NCBI GenBank assembly: GCA_963854835.1
Contig: OY978525.1
Span: 111,117,417-111,181,416 of the forward strand
Direction of reading: 5' to 3'
DNA length: 64,000 bases
DNA from: Megamerina dolium
Taxonomy: Eukaryota; Arthropoda; Insecta; Diptera; Megamerinidae
A program made the position numbers and the translations under genes. This document shows, in pieces, positions 36,281-48,008 of this stretch. The notes under the pieces are model-generated. The model was not told the DNA's origin. It saw only the letters and a program-made list of their open reading frames with translations, and did not search any database. Positions within the stretch are counted from its first letter, which is position 1. Every line of letters starts with the position of its first letter.

Positions 36281-37141
36281 CACTTTGCTTCATATGAATA
36301 GGTGCAGTGTTTAAGCAAACAATTTAAGGTAACGTTTTTTAGCCCGTCGCCATAGTCGCGTAGGTAGCGTTATGGTCTGCGGTGAGATATCGTTCTATGG
36401 AGTCATTGACTTGGAATTTCAAACCAAGAAAATGACAGCAAATTCTTATAAATCTATTCTGCAAACGGCGTTTCCAAAATTTCAAGACTTGTTTGTACCC
36501 ATTCCATGAACTTTTCAACAGGATAATGCTCCTATCCATACGGCAAGGCTTACTAAAACGTGGATTAGCGAGCAAAATGTTGAATTGCTGCCATGACCAC
36601 CATAATCCCCGGACATAAATATAATGGAGAACGTGTGGGGATGGTTGTCTCGGAAAGTGTATGAATCTGAACGGCAATTTGATGACCGAGAATCTTTAGT
36701 TGCTGCAATACAATCGGCATGGTCGCAAATTTCTTTACAATATTTATCGCAACTTTATAACTCCCTTCCAAACAGAATTTATGAGATAATTTTATCGAAA
36801 GGCGGAAGTACACATTATTGAAAATCAATAAGAATTAAAATTAATAAACAAAACTTTATTGTTTTAGTGTTTTTTTTTTTTTACTGTTTTATGATTTTTT
36901 TTTTCAAAATGCACCTATTCAAGTGACGCAAAAATAATTCACATTTTTCTTCACAAATTACAAAAAGAAGTACAAATCAAATGTAACGGAACTTTTTTGA
37001 CTTTTCTTTGCTTACAATCTTTTTCTCAATTGTTAAATCTTTAATAAAAATAACAACATAATCCTCTCCATGAATTATCTTGAGAGCAGCAACCTTAAAT
37101 TGATTGCTTAAACACTACACCTATTCATATGAAGGAAAGTG
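36281..37141 (+). mobile_element. Tc1-like element with long inverted repeats, 5'-deleted transposase
   Basis: The ends CACTTTGCTTCATATGAATA (36281) and its complement ending at 37141 form inverted repeats of about 50 bp, flanked by TA (36279-36280, 37142-37143). A shorter internal repeat of the end motif lies near 36908-36925. The plus strand encodes the C-terminal half of a DD34E transposase: QQDNAPIHTARLTKTWI (second Asp), SPDINIMENVWGWL (Glu, 34 residues later) and LYNSLPNRIYEI. Several stops, and a missing N-terminal half (DNA-binding domain and first Asp), show it is a non-autonomous internal-deletion derivative of 861 bp. Confidence 0.9.
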
Positions 37142-37169
37142 TACATGATTTTAAGGTGCATTTGACATA

Positions 37170-37810
37170 AGAATTGAAGCCTCTCGACCATGGAAAACGT
37201 CGTGCTTTCGCTGATTGGGTGCTGGTAATGCATGAAGAAGATCATGATTTCTCATGGGTCTTCAAAAATCTAACAGAAATGGTCGAACAACCTCTCCATC
37301 CGCAACGAGTGACAGTTTGATGCGGTTTTTGGAGTGGCGGTGTCATCGGGCTATATTTTTTTGAAAATAATGCTAGTACGAGCATTTTAATAAATGGATT
37401 GCATTACCGAACAATGTTGATTGACTTTTTTTTTTTGTCTAAAATTTATGATATAGATGTGGATGATGTTTATTTTCAGCGGAACGGCGCCACATGCCAT
37501 TCAGCTGAAGAAACAATGGTTCTATTGAGGGAAATATTTCCAGTATTTGTTTTTTTTCGAAATGGAGACTTTGAGTGGCCGCCGAGACCGTACAACTTGA
37601 TACCGTTGGACTTATTTCTTTGGGACTACATTAAAGATAAAGTCTACGCCAATGCTCCAGTAAATATTGCAGCACTAAAAAACAATATCAGAGCTGTTAT
37701 TTGTGAGATGTAACCATATCAAAACAATGTCCATATGCAAGAAGAGTTGCGGCGGACATTTGGCAGATATTGTATGCCATTACTAACCTCAGCGCTTGTA
37801 TTTTGCATTA
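37170..37810 (+). pseudogene. DD41D-type mariner transposase remnant
   Basis: The plus strand encodes LDHGKRRAFADWVL, then FWSGGVIGLYFFENN, DVYFQRNGATCHSAEETM, WPPRPYNLIPLDLFLWDYI and KDKVYANAPVNIAALK. The usual second catalytic Asp (QxDGATCH) is Asn here. Counting from it to the Asp of PLDLFLW gives 41 intervening residues, the DD41D spacing I associate with the basal rosa-type mariners described from tephritid flies. In-frame stops and the Asn substitution inactivate it. Inverted repeats could not be placed. Confidence 0.8.
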
Positions 37811-39163
<1,353 letters not shown>

Positions 39164-39840
39164 TTTTTGCAAGCTGATTTCGGAAAAAAAAAATTTTTTT
39201 TTGGCCGATCGTAGGGGTCGCCCATTTTAATATTTCGTTATATCATCGGCATTTACAATCGGATCTTATAATGTGATTTTTGCAAGCTGTTTTCGAAAAA
39301 AAAAAATTTTTTTTTTTTTGGCCGATCGTACGGGTCACCCATTTAAATATTTCATTATATCATCGGCATTTACAATCGGATCTTATAGTGTGATATATTG
39401 ATTGAGACAAAAATATGAATATATGATACTTTAAGATCGGTCTATAAATGCCGAAGATATGAGGAAAAATTTAAAAAGGTGAACCCTACGTTCGGCAAAA
39501 AAATTAAAACATGGTTTTTTAAAGAGTTCTACTGGCATAATTAAAATACTTTAATAACAAAAGTTTAATAATTTTTTACGGGCATTAATATTTTGCTATT
39601 AGAGTGGTACATTAGGGTGGTAGAAACTGATGTATGATGGGTAAATACTACAACGTGACACTTGAGGTTAATGAGGTTAAATGAGAGAAAGAAATTGGTC
39701 TCCTCAAGACAAAAACATCGATATATCACACTATAAGATCTGACTATAAATGCCGATGATATAACGAAAAATTTTTTAAGGCGAACCCTACGATCGGTCA
39801 AAAAAAAATTTTTTTTTTTCGAAATCAGCTTTTTTTTTTG
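39164..39840. repeat. Foldback-like cluster: two direct and two inverted copies of a ~114-bp unit
   Basis: Units 39164-39277 and 39278-39400 are direct repeats starting TTTTTGCAAGCTG and containing GGCCGATCGTA and ATATCATCGGCATTTACAAT. Inverted copies occur at about 39415-39510 (diverged) and 39721-39840 (close). Each unit carries an A-run joined to a T-run, itself palindromic. The overall inverted layout resembles foldback or MITE-type elements. Confidence 0.75.
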
Positions 39841-40142
39841 TTTAAGGTACGGCCTACTGTATAATTGTATGTACCTAAAAAAAAAAATAAATAATAAATG
39901 ATTTCATTTGAGGGTGTTTTTTTCTCTCACAACTATATAAGTAAATGGTGCAACGAATGTCTTAACTTCAACGTATTTCCATAAAAATGGGTTTTAAACT
40001 GCAGCATTATTAACTTACCTACTAGCTTAGTTATTTGTTTAATTTTTCATATACATACAATAAATATGAGTCATTTCCATTTTTTTTTTTTTTGGCTTAA
40101 AATAATTTGGTAAATTTTTGAAGCAAAAGCAAATTGGAATAA

Positions 40143-40175
<33 letters not shown>

Positions 40176-41451
40176 CTTTAGATGAAAGCAAACTAATCCA
40201 AATTTACACGAGTGTTAATAACAAGTAACGCTACCACCACCATCATCATCATCAACAACATCAACATCAACATTATTATTACCATCAATAATTTGCTATA
40301 AATTATAGTCAACATTTTATAGCATTTTTATGAACTAATTAATAAAATTATCGATAAAAATAAAAAAGTCAAAGGAGACATAGGAAATATGGTGATGGTG
40401 ATGGTGCTAGTGATGGTGATGGTGATGGTGATGATGATGGTGATGGTCATGATGATGATGATGATGACTAGGAAGACACATACACAAAAATAAAAAAAAA
40501 TAAAAAGGCGTAAAGCCATGGCACTTACTCTTTTGTATACACACACACACATATACACACACACACATACACATATATATAGAGATAGGCTAAAACGCAC
40601 TTAAAATATGGTGTCTAATTTATGAACACCTCATTCGTGGCATATTGGTGCGCTGCATGTGTTTTTCATTGCATTGGCAATGCATGCATGCGTATATGCG
40701 TGCATAATGTCGCTAGTAAGTAGTGTACGTATGCGTATATAAAATATCTACATATGTATAAACTATGTATATGCACAATCAATATCCGTTGTGTTATAGG
40801 ATTTTGTCAACAACAACAACAACAACAACAATAATAACGTCACAACTAAAAAAGTCGTTAAATCTACATTTGCATTATTGTCAATGCAGCGCAGGCGAAC
40901 ATTGCACACGCATCTGCGTATGTGTGTGAATGTGTATAAATGCTCGTAAAAATCGTCAACTACAACAACAACAACAACAACAGCAACAACAACAACAACA
41001 ATATTCCACCTCAACTATTTCATGAAGAGTTGATGTAAAAAGTCGTAAAATAAACAAACTGAAGTAAAACCGAGAAAACACAGAATTTAACGAAACCAAA
41101 CACATATGATCATATTGAGAATAATGTCCCCACAATGATCATCATGATGATGATGATGATGATGATGATGAAAAGAATAAGACGTTTTATTATTATCATT
41201 TTTAGCTTTTTGTGAGATTGTTTTTTTTTTTACATATTTTTTTATTTTTATTTAATTTTATTTCGTTTCCCCACCGGTTTTTATCGTTTTAATTTACGAT
41301 ATGCTTCTTCTAGGGTGTTAAAATCATCGTAGTCTGTGTTGACAACGCTGATCAACAATGAGTACATACATGCATACATGGTGTTGCTGATGATGGTGTT
41401 GCTGATGTCCATAGTGATGATATTGATGTGTTTATGAAGATCGTCTTTCTC

Positions 41452-41485
<34 letters not shown>

Positions 41486-42060
41486 CGTGATGGTGTTAAT
41501 GTTATTAATATAATAATATAATATGTATAATAATAATAGTAATTATTATTATTATAATCTTAATAATACATAACAATAAAAATCGCATAAAATTGTTACA
41601 CAATTGATACATTCAAATTTTTGAACACAAGTATTTTGCTTTTTGATTTCATAATAATTGCATAGACACAACAAGTTTACGTCTCTTACGTCTTTCATTG
41701 TATATTTGTTTTAGCTATTTTTCTTTATTTATTTTTTTTTTTCGCCTTGTCTCATAAAGTATATGAAATGCATAAATCCGACATTTGGAATTTAAATTAT
41801 GCATATTCATACATTTACTGGCATATTTTCCAATTTCATAATTTTCTTAAATCGAATAACAAGTTTTTGCAACTTAAGTCTTACATTTAAAAGCGGAGTT
41901 ATGTACTCGTATATCACTGCAAATATTTATTTAGCTAGATCGACTGGCTGAAGCTTATAAACATTTTTTTTTAATATCGAATAGATATTTCTTTCGTGCC
42001 TTTTGTTTCCAGCTGAGGTATTACTCAGTCTGCCAGGGTCGAACAAGAGAGCAGCGTAAA
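39841..42060. other. AT-rich intergenic DNA with many trinucleotide tracts
   Basis: No genes. (AAT)n 40146-40174, GATGGT-type tract 40390-40468, (CAA)n 40809-40831 and 40962-41000, (GAT)n 41143-41171 and 41454-41485, CA/TA-rich 40540-40580. Confidence 0.7.
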
Positions 42061-42840
42061 ACTGTTGTTGTACGAGGAGGACCGAATTCCACATGATTGT
42101 CTATTGACAATCAATTCATCGACACTATAAGAGTGTTTGGCTCGGTACAAATGTAACTACTATTACTTTGTTTTATTTTCCTTTCTTTCTTTCTTCTTTA
42201 AAATTGTTCACTACAATACAATACAATTTCAATTCCTTACTCTATACCTAACTGGAATACCTAGCCTTACTTATGAGATGATAATTTATAGGTTTGACCA
42301 GTGCCACCTGGTCGCTCCTAATGAATCAGTCATCTGGCAGATCTGTCTCAGCAGAAGTCTTCAAGCGACTGATAATTGTGTAGGGTAGCCTGATACAGGA
42401 GTCTCCTGTATTCAGTACCCTGGCCTCACACCTAGACGAGGGAGACCGTTTAGCAAATATATATATATATGTAGGAACAACCAACGGGATGGTGGATGGC
42501 TGCTCCTGGTATATATGATCGGTCAAAATGACCCCGGGCAGAGCTGGCTAAGTCGGGTTGAGACTTACTCGACCAAGCGTTTGGTTTTAAGGTTTATTAC
42601 CCTTTTTTGTCACGCCTTACGTTGCCAAGTCATACACCTTTAGTACATATCTATCTATAAAGCATTTAAGAATTATGTAGTGTAAAATTCCTATTATGCT
42701 ACATTTTACGTTCAGTGAAAATTCATTTGATTGTTTCATCTCTCTCGTCATAGTGTTTGATTACACGAGTAAGTGTGTATGTGTGTATACTTCTGCTGAT
42801 ATTACTATATGACGATAATAAGGAGAAGAAGAAGAATCAA
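42061..42840. other. GC-richer unclassified segment
   Basis: About 42260-42560 is GC-richer than its flanks, and the minus strand has a 66-codon frame (42326-42526) without a known domain. It may be a fragment of an unrecognised element. Confidence 0.35.
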
Positions 42841-42902
42841 ATGAAGAGAAGCTCGGCTAAAAAGTCCTTCGGGATTTATAAGTGCCACATATTTATTTTT
42901 TT
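42841..42902 (+). repeat. SINE 3'-end fragment
   Basis: Only the last 60 or so bases of the SINE are present: GAAGAGAAGCTCGGC, then GGGATTTATAAGTGCC and ACATATTTATTTTT. Confidence 0.8.
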
Positions 42903-44290
42903 TTAGATGGATTTTAATGTCTATTTTTTAGAAAAAAATTGAAAAAAAAAAAGGAAAAAATATTTCAAAATTAATGCACATTTTTGCATGAGCTGTGGGG
43001 AATTTTCAAATGTTTTTTCGATCATTTTGTATGACAGTCCCCATAAGAGGCAATAGGGTTTTTATATTTTATTTTTTATGAATTTTCGAATGAACGCATA
43101 ATATCTCATGAATATTGTGTTTAAATTTCAAGTCAATCGGAGCACAATTGACGAAGTTTTAACTATTTTTATACCTGTCGTATTTTTATACCTAACTGAC
43201 TCGTGCGCGCTATTGTTACTAGGCAGCTGGTTCGATTTCTATAGAATTCCTTACGTTTAAACCCTATCTTTCTTTATAGAAATTTGAAAATGAATACAAA
43301 TTCAGATGATTCAGTTTGAAGTAAGCCAATAGAACTCGCTTATGAAGGTTTCATCACACATTTTGTTGGTGTTCAAAACTTTAAAGGGTTTCTCCCACAA
43401 CTCATGTTTTCAAAGTCGATGTCCCTCATAACTTCAAAACTAATGCACCGATTGTTTTGAAATTTTTAACACTATTTCTCTACATAATTTATGAGGTAAT
43501 GTTAGAGTTTTTTCAAATTTTTTAATATTGTACATTTTACAATAAAAAAATAAAGCGATTTTTCCGCAAAAAAATCTCGTTTTTTCCTTCAAAGTGTTCG
43601 CAAAAAGTGAAAAATTGAAATTGCGAAAACACCAATACTTTTCAAATGTTTCTACGTTCATTTTGTATGAGAATCCCTTTAAGGGGTTAAGTTAGAGCAT
43701 AAGTATATTTGGAGAAAATGTTTCGGACAAAAATTTAATCATATTATTTACCCTTCTAGGGATGGGGACTGGGCAGCTATGGGATTAGTTGCCTATTCTC
43801 AGTTATTTTGAAAATTAACAAATAATCCAGGGATCGCTTTTAGAGCTATGAAATATATGACCGACAACTATTAATTTTTTTTCCTCCAAATATACTTACC
43901 CTCTATCTTCATCCGTTAGGTGGTTTCGCTTATATAATGATCGAACAAATATCTACAATTCGTCAAAAATTCACCATAACTGAACAGAAATCGTATCTAG
44001 AGTTGTGAAATGTATGAATGATCTCTATTAATTTCTGATCGTCAATATTAGCTTCACATATACTAGTCCTCCATCTTCACCACTTAATGGAACTCCCATA
44101 CAAAATGACCAAAAAAAAAACATCTGAAAATCACATCTTCATTATTAGCTCGTATACTATTGATTGACTAATGTTATTTCAAAATTCTTCATATTGTTGA
44201 AAAGAGTATGGTGTTTATCAACACAAACACAATCTTTCACCTGGTCTTACAAACACGTCTAACGGCGTCGAATCACATAAACTTAAAGGC
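42903..44290. repeat. Diverged repeat-like segments
   Basis: Two blocks share CATTTTGTATGA plus a similar context (43023-43060 and 43655-43690), and 43900-44130 resembles the 155-bp family (ACTCCCATACAAAATGACC at 44091-44109, CACCATAACTGAAC). No coding sequence. Boundaries are uncertain. Confidence 0.4.
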
Positions 44291-44299
44291 TAGTTGACA

Positions 44300-45080
44300 T
44301 CGTCAAATCTTGAAATTAATCCTTTCGAAAACTTCTTATTTAATAGAGTCAAAATGGTGCATGTTGTGTGGTTTGAGGAGCTTTCCTGTTCCTACGGCTC
44401 TGAGGTCCAACCACAAGTATTACGGACACTGCGAAATGAAAGATAGAATTGATTTTGTCGAACTTTTGATGATTGAAGCTGGTGTTGGGAAACTCAGCTG
44501 AACGGGTTTGAGGCGAATTGTGGCCAAGGTCTGGCATTCGCAAAAGATGTAGATCGATGTTTTATCCTCCTCCAGACAGAGTCTACACTTCGTGTCAGAG
44601 GATAGTCCGATTTTGTGGAGCTGGTATTTTAAACAGTTATATCCTGAGAGATAGCCGGTTATTAGGCGTTCTGCTTGTTCTGCAAAGACTAATTCTGTCA
44701 AAAGCTGCATCGAAGCTGATGAGAGTTTTCGCTTGGCGGAGTCCTGTCGAATTTGTCCATTGTAGTAGGTATTTGTCGTGATAATGTTTTTCTATCATAA
44801 CTTTGGCCGATGCCCAGCTTATATAGTAGGTATTTGTCATGATATTATTTTTCTATTATAGCTTTGGCCGATGCCCAGCTTATACAGAAAGGTTCTGGGC
44901 AGAAACAAAGGAAGCATTCAGTGACTAGTTTTCAGGAGAACTCCCATGATGAAAGAGATTTGATGGCACCTTAGCTGTCTGCGTAAAAAAGAATGAGCGC
45001 TCCTTGGAGTCCTTTGGCATGTAGGTGACGCGCACGAGGAGTCTGGAAGTAGAAGTCAACCTTCGTAGAACCAGGTGGCC
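44300..45080 (-). pseudogene. Non-LTR retrotransposon RNase H and C-terminal zinc-knuckle fragment
   Basis: On the minus strand the RNase H DSQ-type region is recognisable (YADS.GAIKSLSSWEFS, about 44935-44990), followed by a deletion and then CISWASAKAIIE, DKYLLQWTNSTGLRQAKTLI, YLSGYNCLKYQLHKIGL and a Cys/His cluster CRLCLEEDKTSIYIFCEC. It is the same general family of C-terminus as at 6290 and 61500. Frameshifts and a 61-bp tandem duplication (44763-44884) inactivate it. Confidence 0.8.
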
Positions 45081-45400
45081 AAGGGAAGCCTAGCTTAAAA
45101 CAGAAACGCGGCAGGTATGCTGAGTTCGCATGTTAGGAATCATGCTCCCATATGCTGTTTCACCTTAGATTTGGGTTTTTGACTATGGTATTCCAACAAT
45201 GCTTACAATCATATATATTTCACACTTGTTTCAGCTCTCATATAATTATTGTACAGCATACATATTACACATACATGTGTAACGGCATACTCCGTACTAA
45301 TAATTTTTTTTTTTGAACAGCTCCCACAAATTAAATACTTACTATTTGTATTTGTAGAGATGAACCCGCATATTTTGTTCATGATTATTATTGTTGTGGC

Positions 45401-45433
<33 letters not shown>

Positions 45434-46902
45434 CTAATACGATTGCTCTTCATCACACCACGATTGAAAGCGATATATATTACATAGGAATGATATCAGT
45501 GGTGATATTTATGTTAAGTTTGTTGTTTGGGTTGGCTCACTTTGGGTGTCAGAGTTCTTGTTTGGTGATGATTATTTTCTTAATACATAAATGCTGCATT
45601 TTTCTTCTTCTTCGGCATTCGTTTCTCATTCTTCCTATAGATCTTCCCGTACATTGGCTTCCAACAACAACAACAACAACAACAACAACCACAACAACAA
45701 TAAACAATACAAAAGATCCAAACAATAATTTTCGTAATGCCTATCTGCCTGCCTGCCTGCCAGCCTGACTGACTGACTTAATATGTAACGCGTTTAGCAT
45801 CCGACGCTGCTTGTGGGCTTGTAATTTATGAACTTCATATATGTCTACAATATATGAGTATGAACCATACACAAGTATACAATACGTTTATTGTATATGT
45901 ATCGTATATTTGTGTGAGATTTCATATAAAGATCACCTTTGAAACATATACGAGCATGTATGCATACATAACAATAGCTATTGATATTTGGGACTGTTTG
46001 TTGTAGCCAACGTATTAAGTTAATGTTTTACTTAACGCGCTAAACATTTTAAGAGTTTGTTTACCCATACATACACACCTAGTATGTACATATATTCGTA
46101 TGTTTAGATTTTACCACATATTTAGAGAATTTTAGCTTTATTTATGTTGGAGCATGTTGTTGTTTATTTTAATGCATATTAATTTGTATAAATAAATTAT
46201 AAACTTAATGAATATAATACACTTTCATATATTGAGCGGTTTTAAATCATAATATTAGGCAATATGATACCACAAAAATAAGATAGCATTGAACCTAATA
46301 GTGAACAACACACAATAATATTCGTTATTAAATTCATAAAGAAAATCTTAAAGTATATCAATGAAATTTTGAAAAGATCACTGAAAAAAAAAATCCATGA
46401 ACTTAGAGTAGAACCGATAGATGCTATTTAAAGCTTTTTAAATTAAAGTTTAGAAAAAAAAAAGAAATTATAATTTAAGCTTCAAGTCTGCTGCTGTGAC
46501 TTATTTATGAACATAATATTTATGTATAGATTAGAAGAAAAATATTAATATTTTCGATATTCGATAGGATTTCTGTGGCATTTGGTTTTTCAATCAATCA
46601 GTCAATTAATTTTAAAATGAGTTCTACTTCAGAGAAGGAAATTGATATAAACAACTTTACTAAATACTTTTCCTGTAATATTCTCACATAATTTAAATGA
46701 AGATCAATTGTAGATCGTCAAAGGATAATCAAAAGTATTATGCTATTATTCTTCTGCAAAGTTACCAAGATGGCAAGGTATTTATATCACTCATTATCCA
46801 GAAAGCCTTAACCAAAGTACATAGATGCCAGCACGTCTCACGATCTACTTGGTATTTATGCAATAAGGATAGAGGTTTTCTCACGAGTCTTTTTTAGAAT
46901 TA
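45081..46902. other. AT-rich intergenic DNA
   Basis: No genes. (GTT)n 45401-45433, (CAA)n 45663-45705, and a CTGC/CTGA-type short repeat 45744-45777. Confidence 0.65.
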
Positions 46903-47456
46903 CATTCTGTCAAATAAGTACCCGGAAATCGGAAATTCTCATTTTTAATTTTCCCTCTGAGAATATTTAAAAAAAAAATTTTTCCCAGGTTGGCACAACT
47001 ATCAGCCACTATTCTGTGAATTTTTATTGCTATGTGTCATTTAGTTTGGTTACGGCGTCATTAGGAACAAATCAACCTTTTGTGTGCGTTGCGATTTTTA
47101 CTATGGATAAAAATATCGAACAAAGAGTTTGTGTGAAATTTTTGTGTGTTTCAAAAGAAATTTCTTGTGCCAAAACGTTGGAAATGTTGAAAAAAACATT
47201 TGGTGATTCAACCATGTCGAAAACTCAAGTTTACGATTGGTATAAATCGTTCAAAGAGGGGCGAGAAGAAATCGCAACGCACACAAAAGGTTGACTTGTT
47301 CTTAATGACGCCGTAACCAAACTAAATGACACATAGCAATAAAAATTCACAGAATAGTGGCTGACAGTTGTGCCAACCTGGGAAAATTTTTTTTTTAAAA
47401 TATTCTCAGAGGGAAAATAAAAAATGCGAATTTCCGGGTACTTATTTGACAGAATG
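46903..47456 (+). mobile_element. 554-bp mini-mariner: ~200-bp inverted repeats around a DNA-binding-domain ORF
   Basis: The left end CATTCTGTCAAATAAGTACC (46903) is repeated inverted at the right end (47456), with TA on both sides (46901-46902, 47457-47458). The inverted match runs nearly 200 bp (about 46903-47098 and 47261-47456), leaving only some 160 bp between. An ORF in the centre (from Met at 47103 to the stop at 47292) encodes a helix-turn-helix domain typical of mariner transposase N-termini: NIEQRVCVKFLC, ISCAKTLEMLKKTFG and SKTQVYDWYKSFKEGRE. The catalytic domain is entirely absent. Confidence 0.9.
47103..47294 (+). CDS. Mariner HTH-only ORF (transposase DNA-binding domain)
   Basis: This 63-residue frame begins at the internal Met MDKNIEQRV and ends inside the right inverted repeat. 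It covers the first helix-turn-helix of mariner transposases (HTH_48-like) and ends after REEIATHTKG, before the second HTH and the DDE domain. The longer in-frame start at 47016 lies in the inverted repeat and is less likely. If expressed, the peptide could bind element ends but not cut; there is no evidence of expression. Confidence 0.5.
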   Translation: MDKNIEQRVCVKFLCVSKEISCAKTLEMLKKTFGDSTMSKTQVYDWYKSFKEGREEIATHTKG

Positions 47457-47458
47457 TA

Positions 47459-47972
47459 TGAGGAGATGTAACACGCGTATTCGTCTTACAAATTTGAGTA
47501 TGTTAAAATTTAATAATAGATAAAAATATAACAACAAAAATAATTGAATAATTCGTCTGTACTTAAAATCCTTTTTTTCTATTGCTTCAATTGTAAAACT
47601 TAATTTTGTAAACAAAATAGACGAAAAGAATAATAAAAAGTAGGAATTGTACCGCTAAAGGTATATCACCCGAGTCGAACACTCTAGAGTCTATAATATT
47701 ACTGTCAATTTGACAATAAGTGTGTAATTCGGTCATCCTCCTACAACAAGTGTTTTTCGCTGCCCTCTTGTTTACCCTGGCTGTCTGAGTATGACCCCAG
47801 CTGAAAAACAAAGGCACGCGTTACAGAGAATGAAAAAAACTGAAACGACACAACTCCCTTAAATTTTAGTGTTTGTACACCGGCCGAACTCATTGGCAGA
47901 GATGTTTAGGTTATTTAGCTTGGCCAAAACATCTGACAATTCCTCAAGTATTCCATAGAAGACCGAACTAAT

Positions 47973-48008
<36 letters not shown>

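Noticed and set aside
42326..42526. 66-codon minus-strand ORF as a gene
   Set aside because: No domain, signal peptide or conserved motif; the GC-richer segment looks like mobile-element debris.
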